DNA of 64,000 bases from Cylindrodendrum hubeiense (lineage: Eukaryota > Ascomycota > Sordariomycetes > Hypocreales > Nectriaceae), in contig JAANBB010000128.1 of the NCBI GenBank assembly GCA_014621425.1, positions 27,916 to 91,915 of the forward strand. Reading direction: 5' to 3'. Made by a program: the position numbers and the translations under genes. The first letter of the stretch is position 1. The number at the start of each line of letters is the position of its first letter. The notes beneath the pieces were generated by a model. That model was not told the origin of the DNA, made no database searches, and saw only the letters and a program-made list of their open reading frames with translations. Shown here piece after piece: positions 45,531 to 54,180 of this stretch.

Positions 45531-46530
45531 CAATTGGGGGTTTTTAGCACAAGCACAATGATTGTGTGCACAATCGCTGCACTGCACAAATCCCCCTCCC
45601 CCGTCCAGTCAACCACCCTACCATCCTGTCATGTGGTGCTTTCCATGATAGCCTCCCCGTTGTGATTCGATGTGACAAGTCGTGAGGAGATGCGATGCAG
45701 GGTTCCCAGCCAAGGCGCACGCACCAGGGGCCGGTATCATGTACGAACGGAGCACGAGAGGAAGCAGTCCCTAGGTACGGCCTAGACATGGGACTGTACT
45801 TGGGATCCAGATGGGTTAACTTGGAGGGGCAGCTGACGGGCGCCGAGGATACATAAGACAAGATGCAGAGGGGCCGCGCGCGCCAGACGAGAACAGACTG
45901 ATGAGACACGGGGGCTGGCCGATGAGACGAGGACCCGTAGAGTCGAGCTCATAAGTCATAACATAGATACGCATCCAAGTCCTGTCGTTCTGCTCTCCTC
46001 TTCTGCATGCAATCCCCTTCTTCTGTCAGTCACGCTCAGCACACTCACACTAACTGACTCACTCAGTCAATCAACCAAGCATCAACCACAGAGACACACA
46101 GACACCCACGCATATCCCCACATAGACGGGCCAAATCCATTGCACACACACTCACGGCACGAATCACTTGATCCTCATACGCATCCACGCACATATATCA
46201 GCACATAAGCACTGTACTGCATAGGTATTCCTGTACCGCACTGCGCCGTATTGTACCTCCCGCGCCTCTGCACATTGAGGGAAGAGAGAAAGAAGGGCAG
46301 GAGAAGCACAGGGCGTCTCGGCTTCACCCCCGCACACTCCACCATTTCGACCGACTATCCACTTACCAACGGCCACCAAAACACAACACGCCAACGGCCA
46401 CACGTCCAATCCCCAGCTCAGCCCGACTTGGCGGCCCAGATCGTGAAAGGGCGTCTGGCAGGGGGCAACGAAAAAGAAAAACGACCGCTGGCTCCATAAG
46501 ACAAGGTGCATAGCACGTATCTTGCATCTC

Positions 46531-46581
46531 CATCGCACCCATCGCACCCATCGCTGCCATCGCTGCCATCGCTCCCATCGC
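46531..46581. repeat. 9-bp array (CATCGCACC / CATCGCTGC)
   Basis: Consecutive 9-bp units CATCGCACC, CATCGCACC, CATCGCTGC, CATCGCTGC, CATCGCTCC, CATCGCCCT. They sit in the presumed promoter of the VOC gene. Confidence 0.85.
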
Positions 46582-46606
46582 CCTCGTCCATCACCAATCG
46601 TCAACC

Positions 46607-46800
46607 CCACCACAACCTCTCTCCCCTCTCTCTCTTCCTTTTCCTCCTTCTCCTCCTCTCCTTCTCCTCGACCGCCTCACCCGCTCGCCCATTCCATCTC
46701 TCGTTTCCCTTCCCTTTCCGAATATTTTCCCCTTCTCCTGCTCTTCCTTTCGTCGCCCCCCTCTCCTCGCCTCGCTCACCGTCTTCTTGTCCTCCTCTCC
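46607..46800 (+). promoter_or_regulatory. Long pyrimidine-rich tract upstream of the VOC gene
   Basis: Nearly 200 bases in which the coding strand is mostly C and T (runs of CTCTCTC, CCTCCTTCTCC, TTCCCTTCCC). CT-rich stretches are typical core-promoter or leader elements of filamentous fungi. Assignment to the VOC gene at 47016 is by position. Confidence 0.45.
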
Positions 46801-47015
46801 TTTTGCACTTTGCCTTACCGTCGTTTCGCCTTCACCCCTCCCCGACCCCTGGTCGGTCAGCCAGCAAACCAGCAGCACGCCCGCCTCTTCCACTGTCGGG
46901 GCTTTTCAAGGCTTCCCAAAGGCCCATTCAACAAGCCAAGGCATCCAAGCGGGGCGTCCCAGCGGGCAGCCGTGTTGGCAGCTCCACGGACGTGTACGGA
47001 GTATAATAAGTGAAG

Positions 47016-49322
47016 ATGGCGATGCCTTACGTTGAGGTGTCGCACTTGGCATCCTCGACCTCCTTCTACGCCAGCATCCTTCAGCCTCTTGGTTTACGCT
47101 ACCTTGCCACCGACCGCGAGCAGTCGTCTTCAGTGGGTACCGTCACTTACGGTATCCCAGCCGGCCCCCAACGCCAGGGACAGGGCTCTAGCAATCCAGT
47201 GCCGGTCTTGCAGATCCGCGAGGCGACACATCCCTTTGAGCCGCTCAAGTTCTCTTTCCTCGTCCTCGCCGCTCCGTCTTCGGCCGCCGTCGCGGAATTC
47301 CACGAAGCTGCCCTTGCTGCGAATCCGTGGCTGCAGGTACAGGACGAAGGAGACGGGTTTCCAGGCCACCCAAGTGGACCTGGCCCAAGGCATCGCTTGG
47401 GCATCGAGGGCGGTGTATCCCCAGGTCGAGCCACGGTCCGAGATCTCGACGGCAACACTATACAAGTTGTCTGCTCTCCTCCTTCATCCCGACAAGACAT
47501 AGGACGGGTCCTCGACTGGAAATTCGACACCGCTTCTCGCTCGAAACATTCTCGTAATCGATCTCAGTCTCACCCTCTTCCTTCCCCAGCTTCTTCATCG
47601 GCCTCCTCCCACGCCAAGTCTCAGGCTCCCTTTCCACCTCAGTCCCGAATGCAACCCTCACCTCGCTCTAGCCATCACGGTTACGGGTCGGTTGCTCCCG
47701 CTGCCCTGACTCAACGTGCCCCAAGCCATGTTTTTGACGACGAGGATCCGTATGGGGAACCGTCCGTCTCTCCCCGTCAAAGTCCCAACAACAACGGCCT
47801 CAGTACTACCTCCGTTGTCGGCGCCCTGCTTGGTGTTGCGACTGTTGCCGCTGCCGGAGCAGCTCTGACCTACAACATGGTCACCAAGGAAAGGGAACGC
47901 AAACCCCGCCATGATACGGAGCCTCCCACCCTGTCACGCCGTTCAACGTTCCCCGAGAAGGCACCTTCCAATTATCACAGGTCCCGACACAGTGACCGTG
48001 GTCCAGGATACCCCGAATATCCTCCCAAGGCACTGCCCTATAGGGGCGCCGGCGCCTACGAGCCACAGGCTCTTCCTGCACCATACACAGAGGAAATTCC
48101 TTGGGGGCAGCCAGCCTTCAACGAGGACTACGCGCCCCGAAGGCAGACATACCCGGACGAGTACCCTCCCAGGAATTTATCCTACCCGCATGACTACACT
48201 CCAAGAAAGATGCCCTACGATGACGACGATGACAGTGATGAACCGCCACCTCGCGAGCATTCTCGTCGTGCTGTGCAGTACTTGACAGAGGAGCCCCATC
48301 AGAGCAGTCCCAGAAGCACAGCCGGTCGGAGCACTGCCGCTCGAAGCACTGCTGCTCGGAGTAGTGCGGCGAAAAGCACTGCCAGAAGCACCGCCAAGAG
48401 CACTGCCAAGAGCACCGCCAGAAGCACCACTAAGAGCGTCGCAAAGGGCAGGCCCGCAAGCCGTGCCCCTGATGAGATTGAGGAGCCACGAAGCCGTCAA
48501 TCATCTAGGCATAGTACCGGTCGTGCTTCCACCGTGCGAAGCCGCAGTGAAGCACCAGTCCCTCGATCCTCGCTCACGGCGGTTGATGCAGACCATCGCA
48601 GTCAAGCCGGGTCTCGTCACACCGTTGCGCCACCAAAGTCAACGCATTCCCGTGCTCGGTCCCAGCGACCTCAGCATGATCCTGAGAGAGACTCGTTCTT
48701 TACTGCACGTTCCCGTCGATCCTCGGCAGTTCGCCGTCCGCCACCCCCTGCGGTCGAGACAGAGGTGATGGAGGCGCCCGAAGTGCCAGAAGCACCAGAG
48801 GTGCCAAATATGCCAAACTTTCAAGAGTTTCGAGAATTTCAGGAGTTTCAAGATGTCCAGCATGTTCGCCATCCTCAACATCCTCAAGACTTTCAAAACT
48901 TTCAAAACTTTCAAGACGTTCCACGCGCTCAGAACTTTCAACAAGGTTTTCAGCAGGAGTATCAGCAGGGCTATCAGCCGGGCTACCAGCAAGACTTTCA
49001 GCAAGACTTTCAGCAGGACTTTCAGCAGGACTTTCAGCAGGACTTTCAAGACCTTCCACGGGGCCCAGAGCTGGTGATCAGGAGTCGAGACGGCAGCCGA
49101 TTCAGTGTGACCAGGTTATCGAATGGGGGCGAGCCCCCAATCATCATGGGCCACTCCAGCAGGGCTCCTAGCCATATGTCGGCGAGGAACATTGGTTTGC
49201 CCGTAAGTGGCATAGGTAGCAGCCACGCCGACTGGGATGACGACAATGCAAGCGTTGCTCCCAGTGACAGCATCAGCTGCGTAGGAAGCAAGGCGAGCAG
49301 GCGGAGCCGCAGAGTGCGATAG
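47016..49322 (+). CDS. VOC-domain protein with a membrane segment and prion-like repeat tail
   Basis: An intronless 768-aa protein. Residues 1-155 look like a glyoxalase/bleomycin-resistance (VOC) fold: MPYVEVSHLASSTSFYASIL at the start and the closing strand VRDLDGNTIQVVCSPP. A polar linker follows. A hydrophobic segment near residue 270 (VVGALLGVATVAAAGAALTY) could span a membrane. Then come Arg/Tyr/Pro-rich sequence, a block of tandem SAARST/KSTA units (about residues 430-475), an EAPEVPEAPEVP repeat, and a Phe/Gln/Asn-rich block near 600-685 with five QQDFQ units. The last part resembles prion-like domains. Metal-binding residues of VOC enzymes are not clearly complete, so catalysis is doubtful. 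Similar VOC-plus-tail proteins exist in related fungi without known function. Start: ATG at 47016; a second Met is two codons on. Confidence 0.8.
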   Translation: MAMPYVEVSHLASSTSFYASILQPLGLRYLATDREQSSSVGTVTYGIPAGPQRQGQGSSNPVPVLQIREATHPFEPLKFSFLVLAAPSSAAVAEFHEAALAANPWLQVQDEGDGFPGHPSGPGPRHRLGIEGGVSPGRATVRDLDGNTIQVVCSPPSSRQDIGRVLDWKFDTASRSKHSRNRSQSHPLPSPASSSASSHAKSQAPFPPQSRMQPSPRSSHHGYGSVAPAALTQRAPSHVFDDEDPYGEPSVSPRQSPNNNGLSTTSVVGALLGVATVAAAGAALTYNMVTKERERKPRHDTEPPTLSRRSTFPEKAPSNYHRSRHSDRGPGYPEYPPKALPYRGAGAYEPQALPAPYTEEIPWGQPAFNEDYAPRRQTYPDEYPPRNLSYPHDYTPRKMPYDDDDDSDEPPPREHSRRAVQYLTEEPHQSSPRSTAGRSTAARSTAARSSAAKSTARSTAKSTAKSTARSTTKSVAKGRPASRAPDEIEEPRSRQSSRHSTGRASTVRSRSEAPVPRSSLTAVDADHRSQAGSRHTVAPPKSTHSRARSQRPQHDPERDSFFTARSRRSSAVRRPPPPAVETEVMEAPEVPEAPEVPNMPNFQEFREFQEFQDVQHVRHPQHPQDFQNFQNFQDVPRAQNFQQGFQQEYQQGYQPGYQQDFQQDFQQDFQQDFQQDFQDLPRGPELVIRSRDGSRFSVTRLSNGGEPPIIMGHSSRAPSHMSARNIGLPVSGIGSSHADWDDDNASVAPSDSISCVGSKASRRSRRVR
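48304..48446. repeat. In-frame Ser-Thr-Ala-Arg/Lys coding repeat
   Basis: About a dozen 12-bp units close to AGCACTGCCRRN, read as S-T-A-(A/G)-R or S-T-A-K. They lie within the VOC protein and give a strongly basic, Ser/Thr-rich patch that is a likely phosphorylation target. Confidence 0.8.
48770..49056. repeat. In-frame Phe/Gln/Asn coding repeats
   Basis: Three repeat families follow each other inside the VOC gene: GAAGTGCCAGAAGCACCA-like (EVPEAP), CTTTCAAAA (9 bp; FQN), and CAGGACTTTCAG (15-bp period; QQDFQ, five copies). The reading frame is kept throughout. Confidence 0.85.
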
Positions 49323-50262
49323 ACGAAGATATGGACAACGTGCCATGTGGGTTTATGATTGACAGGAGCTATACTGGAAGGTGTTTATGTCCAGGGCATC
49401 TTGGCTTGAATTTGGATCAAGGAGATAATGTACTACATCATACTTGGGGATTTTTTGTCTCTCTCGTCATTGGTTGCATGGAAGGGCATCGGGAACTGGA
49501 CGCATTCATACATACATACTGCATACATACATGACAAATACAGAAGAAACATAGAGATTGGGACACTGATGTCACGCTGTGCCACTCATTGCATGTCACC
49601 AAGAGACACTTACTTGACGTTCAATGGCCGGCTGCTGTGCTGTGACTGAATGTGACTGAATGTGCCCGAATGTGCCCCACGTGAGGTTGTGGTGGTGTGG
49701 TGGGGGTCACATCTGGAATGACTGGCAATGGCTGCGGCAATGGTCAGTGTGTGCGGGGCTGGACAACGTAATGACCGGCCTCACTCCGCTAGTCATGACA
49801 ACCCACCCGCCATGACCAAGAACGAAATTCCCCCGAATTTAGTACCGGCACAGTAGGCGCTGGACACGGAGGGGTTTGGGGGGGTTTGGAGGGGTCTGGA
49901 GGGGTCGACGAGCCCCCGAAAAGAGGGATTAAAATAACGGCCCAGTGAAGGAGCAGGCAATTACTAAACCAGCCTGGGCCTGGCCGCTCCTCCCTCTTTC
50001 GTCAAGGCCCGGCGCTACACTTATACTCCGATTCTCGGCCCCGGCCCCTTGACTCTTGTTTGCTCTCTCCGTCGTCCCTCGAGAATTTGTGCACCCAACC
50101 AAGGAGCGCTTCGGAGTCATCTTGAAGCAAATAGTGCTGTGCGATACATCCCGTCGTCTTCAGTCATCTTTGAATCTTTCAGTCCTTACATGAACATTGC
50201 ACCAAACGACACGGCCAGCAGTCTCATCACCCGCTCACCAAGCACACAAGCACACAAACACC
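49323..50262. other. Intergenic region before cystathionine gamma-synthase
   Basis: No gene seen. It holds a 10-bp TGTGACTGAA-like repeat (49641-49677), a CACGTG E-box (49678-49683; in yeast such sites bind Cbf1 at MET genes, relevance here is inference), a G-quadruplex-type motif (49871-49904) and an upstream ORF (50190-50276). Confidence 0.5.
49871..49904 (+). promoter_or_regulatory. G-quadruplex-type motif upstream of cystathionine gamma-synthase
   Basis: Four G runs of 4, 7, 4 and 4 bases with loops of 3, 6 and 6 bases, meeting the standard G4 pattern. It lies about 360 bp upstream of the start codon on the coding strand. Folding and role are not shown. Confidence 0.5.
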
Positions 50263-50276
50263 ATGCCGGGCTTTGA
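50190..50276 (+). promoter_or_regulatory. Upstream ORF overlapping the cystathionine gamma-synthase start
   Basis: An ATG 73 bases upstream of the gene's start opens a 28-codon frame in another register that passes over the main ATG at 50263 and stops at 50276. If transcribed it would restrain translation of this methionine-pathway gene. The transcription start is unknown. Confidence 0.45.
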
Positions 50277-52185
50277 ACTTGGCGAGTCCATCCCTCCCGA
50301 CACAGCGCACGTGAGTCACTCCGACGGCTTTCATGACACTTTTGTTGTACTAAACCATCACTACCACAGGCTGTGAGCGTGTCCCTGCCTACGTGGAAAT
50401 CAAATGTTGGCTACGAGGAGGGAGAGGAGTGGGTTATTGGTCGCTTGACCACGGGCTACCCTCGGTGAGTGTGTTCAGCCATTCTCGCGTCTCCTCTGCT
50501 GCGAGCTGACCAGCTGACACGCTTCCAGATTCTTCGTGCATAAGATCATTGCTGCCTTTGCAGAGGACATCGTTTCTCGTCATGGGCGTCCAGGCCAGCA
50601 GGCCATGCTCTTCCCCACCCCGAAGGTGGCCAGGAGATGTCTTGACTTCGTCCGCCAGCGAGTCTCTCCAGAACTCTCGCGCCAACTCGGCGTCATCGAC
50701 CTCGCCCTCGACACCTCCAAGGATCTGTCAGCCCTATTGAAGAAATTGGCACCCACCGTGTCGGCCGTCGTCTTCCCCGAAGAAGTATTCTCCGTCGCCA
50801 AGCAATATTGGCAGCACACGGGCGACGGTACCTCTAGTCGCCGTGCCGAATTTTGTCATGGCCTGTTCCAAGACCATCTCTTGGTTCCAACTGCTGGAGC
50901 TCATGCTGCCCACGAAGCCCCAGGTAGGCCTTTCCGAGGCCCTAAGCGATACCAGCGTCCAGGTTCCATCGACGGCGTCCCTCCTGCAACCCCCCGCACC
51001 TCCTCTCCCAAGGAACCCGAAGAATCTCTGGAGAGTTCTCAATTCTTAGAGGAGCGGTTTGGCCGGAACCTCAATCTCTCCATGGTCGAGCGTGCGAAGT
51101 CGGCCATTCGAAGACGTATCGCCGGCGCCCTCGCCCACGAAGTCGACCTAAACAATGGCCCCCTACCTTCCATGACATCCAATACCCGAGGCATCCAAGG
51201 CCTGGAGGAGGGCGACGTCTATCTCTACCCTTGTGGAATGAATGCCATCTTCAATGCCCATCGGGCCCTCCTAAAGGCGCGGGAACCGCGGAAGAGTATC
51301 AACTTTGGCTTCCCCTATGTCGATACGCTCAAGATTCTACAAAAGTTTGGTCCCGGCTGCCTCTTCTACGGACACGCATCAGCTGAAGACTTGGATGAAC
51401 TCGAGGCCAAGCTCAAGAATGGCGAGCGTTTCCTCGGCCTATTCTGCGAGTTCCCTGGCAACCCTCTCCTCACCTGTCCAGATCTCGCCCGTATTCGAAA
51501 ACTTGCCGACGAATTCGACTTCGCCATTGTGGTCGACGAAACAATAGGCACTTTCGCAAACATCAATGTTCTTCAGTTCGCCGACATCGTCGTTAGCAGT
51601 CTCACCAAGATCTTCTCTGGTGACTCCAACGTCATGGGCGGTAGCGCCATCCTTAACCCGGAAAGCAGGTATTTCAAGGCACTGAAGGCAACCATGGAGG
51701 AGGATTACGAGGACACATACTGGCCCGAGGACGTGATATTCATGGAAAGGAACAGTCGTGACTTTGATTCCCGCGTGGAGCGCATCAACGCGAATGCGGA
51801 GGCTATCTGTGACGTTCTGCGTGCGCATCCCCTCGTACAAAGCGTCTACTACCCAAAGTACAACCCTTCCAAGCCCCATTACGATGCCTGCCGCCTACCC
51901 AATGGAGGATACGGCGGGTTACTTTCTGTCGTGTTTGGCCGCAAAGAGCTCGCCCAAGCATTTTATGACGCCATGGACATTGCCAAGGGACCGAGCCTGG
52001 GCACCAACTTCACGCTGTGCTCGCCATACGTCATCCTAGCCCATTACCTGGAATTGCCATGGGCGGCGCAGTTTGGCGTGGACCCAGACCTTGTCCGTAT
52101 AAGTGTCGGCCTCGAGGAGACAACCGCACTACAAGACACGTTCCGAAGGGCGCTAAAGGTTGCCGAGGACGTGTCGAGATCTTAG
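50263..52185 (+). CDS. Cystathionine gamma-synthase (PLP enzyme, transsulfuration)
   Basis: A 599-aa PLP enzyme that joins an activated homoserine to cysteine, giving cystathionine for methionine synthesis (Neurospora met-7, yeast STR2 family). Exons 50263-50310, 50370-50464 and 50529-52185; introns 59 and 64 bp. The N-terminal extension ([20 protein letters not shown], then [15 protein letters not shown]) is usual in the fungal form. The Cys/Met-metabolism fold occupies about residues 200-595: [35 protein letters not shown], the PLP-facing Asp in [10 protein letters not shown], the Schiff-base Lys408 in [16 protein letters not shown], and the C-terminal [11 protein letters not shown] Pro/Ser-rich insert lies near 160-190. 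Length is slightly above Neurospora MET-7. An upstream ORF overlaps its start. Confidence 0.92.
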
Positions 52186-52510
52186 TAAGAGCTCGCCAGT
52201 GGATAACCCCCCTTTGGAGGCCCAGAATCTCAGGTTCGGTTCTTTGTTTCGAACAGGTCCCGGTCCCATCTATCACCATGAACTACGCTTGTCGCCAGGA
52301 TCGTTGTATATGTACAGATCTATCGCCCACGCAAGGGGGCATCTTCTGCATTCTGTTGTTCATGTCAGATAGAGTAATCAAATACAAAAATAAGACAACC
52401 AGCAACTCACACATTAATTATGTTGCTCGTTCAGAGACAATATTCTTGGTCATCCTCCGAAGCCAGCGGGGGAACATGTGTCCAATATTACACCGATGCA
52501 GCGTCGACGC
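52186..52510. other. Convergent intergenic region
   Basis: 325 bp between two stop codons, presumably both 3' untranslated regions. Nothing else seen. Confidence 0.5.
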
Positions 52511-54180
52511 TCACATGACGGTACACTCCCTGTGGACATATCCAGGCCCGAAGTCTTCAATGCCACGCTCAATGTCGTTGGAGCGCTGCTTTTCCTTAGC
52601 CTCCTTGGGGAAGTATTTTCTCATGTACTTTGACAGCTCAAAATCCAGATTTTCTATGTGGAATAAATAAGTCAGTACAGTGGGACAGTTTAGATGCGAG
52701 ATCAGCGGGGTAACTCACCTGTAGAGGCCTTCATCACCACATTGGCCCTACACAGGGGGCAATGCTTCTCTTTGCGGCGCTGGATCTTGACTACGCAGCG
52801 GATGCAGAAAACATGCTGGCAATCTAGGCGGATGGGCAGGTATGCCAGGGAGAAACAGACAGGGCAGAGGTAGTCATTCAATTGGGGCACCACCGACACC
52901 AGCTCCTGGGACATCTGAGCACAGACATCCCTGGCAACGTTTCCAGCTAGAAGCTTATTCGAGTGAACTGCGGTGGGAAATGCCTTGGAAATGCCCAATG
53001 ATGTTCGCTTGTCGAACTCTGAGGATACTGCGTCAGCGGCTGCGGAGGGACATGGGGGGGTTATGGGCACTAACTCTTGAGAATCTTGGATATAGCAAGC
53101 TTGTTGAGTTCCTGGAACTGCAGATTCTTGAGCAAGGAGGCATTCAGGTTCAAGAACCGAGTAAAGGCAGCCCGGCTCTCTGCTAGTTTGAATTCCTTGG
53201 CCAAGCCGCGCGTCTCAACTTGGTTCTGGAACCACTGCAGCTGCTTCAACGCCACCTGACTCGATCGCGCCCCATGGTCCATTTCGTGAGTGGCAAAGAA
53301 GACTTCGGCGTCAAGGTACAGTTCGAAAATGTTGCGCCACCGGGCAAGGTCGTTCTTGGAAAATCGGGAGGGCTTTGCGACTTGGGCAACCTCCTTGCCG
53401 AGGTCTACAATCTCGACTTTCATCCTCTCCTCCTCTTGAGTCTGCAACGTGTCGAGATTATTAACATCGCTCTGCAGGATGTTGAAAAATTCGCCGTCAA
53501 ACACCAGAGGAACCTCGAGGGTTTCGTAGGTGCCATCGTCTGTGGCGTCCAGGTTTGCGGTGTCATTGACTGGTTGGGCAGGAGGATGTTGCACTTCGTC
53601 TGGTGACTGGGGAGCCGACTCGGCGGATGAGCTGACGGGCAGGGGAGCGGAAACGGAGTCGAGGGTGCCAGTCTTGGGTTGCGCAACGGGTTCAGAGGTG
53701 TGTATCCACTGGTCTTGAGAGATGGATGTGGCGATCTTGTTGAGGAACTCCTTGGAAGTGGGCGTTAATGAGGCATCAATGGGGACGCCGTTTCGCATGT
53801 GAACGTTGACAGTGAGCTTGGGGCGGAGGAGGTTCGAGTCAGAGGCAGCTGAATGGAAAAGTAAATGGTCAGCTCATGTCGCAAATCAAGCGGCAAAGGT
53901 CGGGGTATATGTACCGTTGAGTTTATACTGCACGGCGACCGTTGAAGTGTTGCCGGGGTCGAGCAGCGAGCGAAGCGTATCTGGATCGAGGCCAAGCTCA
54001 CGCAGCTCACGCTGGACCTTCTTGAGACATTTCTTCAGCTGGCTATAGGGAATGGCATGGTCAACCCAGTGAGGGGGGAAGTCTGCGCCGAAAGGTGTCA
54101 GTGTTGAGCATGAGAGGCTATTGGAAGCGCAACCGACCGTGGGTAGCCAGAGACTCCTTGAAACCGTGAGCAAACTTCAT
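52511..54180 (-). CDS. SPX-RING E3 ubiquitin ligase
   Basis: A 475-aa protein from five minus-strand exons: 54138-54180, 53915-54082, 53075-53848, 52719-53018, 52511-52653. The N-terminus MKFAHGFKESLATHG and the following HAIPYSQLKKCLKKVQREL form the first helices of an SPX domain; its Tyr and Lys cluster binds inositol pyrophosphates in other proteins. SPX continues to about residue 340 (EVFFATHEMDHGARSSQV, LNLNASLLKNLQFQELNKLA, KKFDKRTSLGISK). A C3HC4 RING finger follows, CPVCFSLAYLPIRLDCQHVF, then CIRCV and CPLCRA. The last exon is basic, ending HRECTVM. This order matches fungal RING-14 proteins and resembles plant NLA, which degrades phosphate transporters. A role in phosphate sensing is inference. 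The exon 3/4 acceptor was chosen to keep KKFDKR. Confidence 0.9.

Larger units (their letters stand above)
43254..47015. other. Gene-free, simple-sequence-rich stretch, 3.8 kb
   Basis: No conserved coding sequence found on either strand. It contains a CCACCAT array (44973-45002), a GGTAGGTAA array (45481-45530), CA-rich text around 46040-46160, a 9-bp CATCGCACC/TGCCATCGC array (46531-46581) and a long pyrimidine-rich tract (about 46607-46800). The last of these probably forms part of the promoter and leader of the VOC gene. Confidence 0.55.

Noticed and set aside
48639..49059. Minus-strand repetitive frames (ESLAESLAES, LLKVLLKVL) in the VOC gene
   Set aside because: Mirror products of the QQDFQ and FQN DNA repeats; the + strand frame continues without stop for 768 codons.
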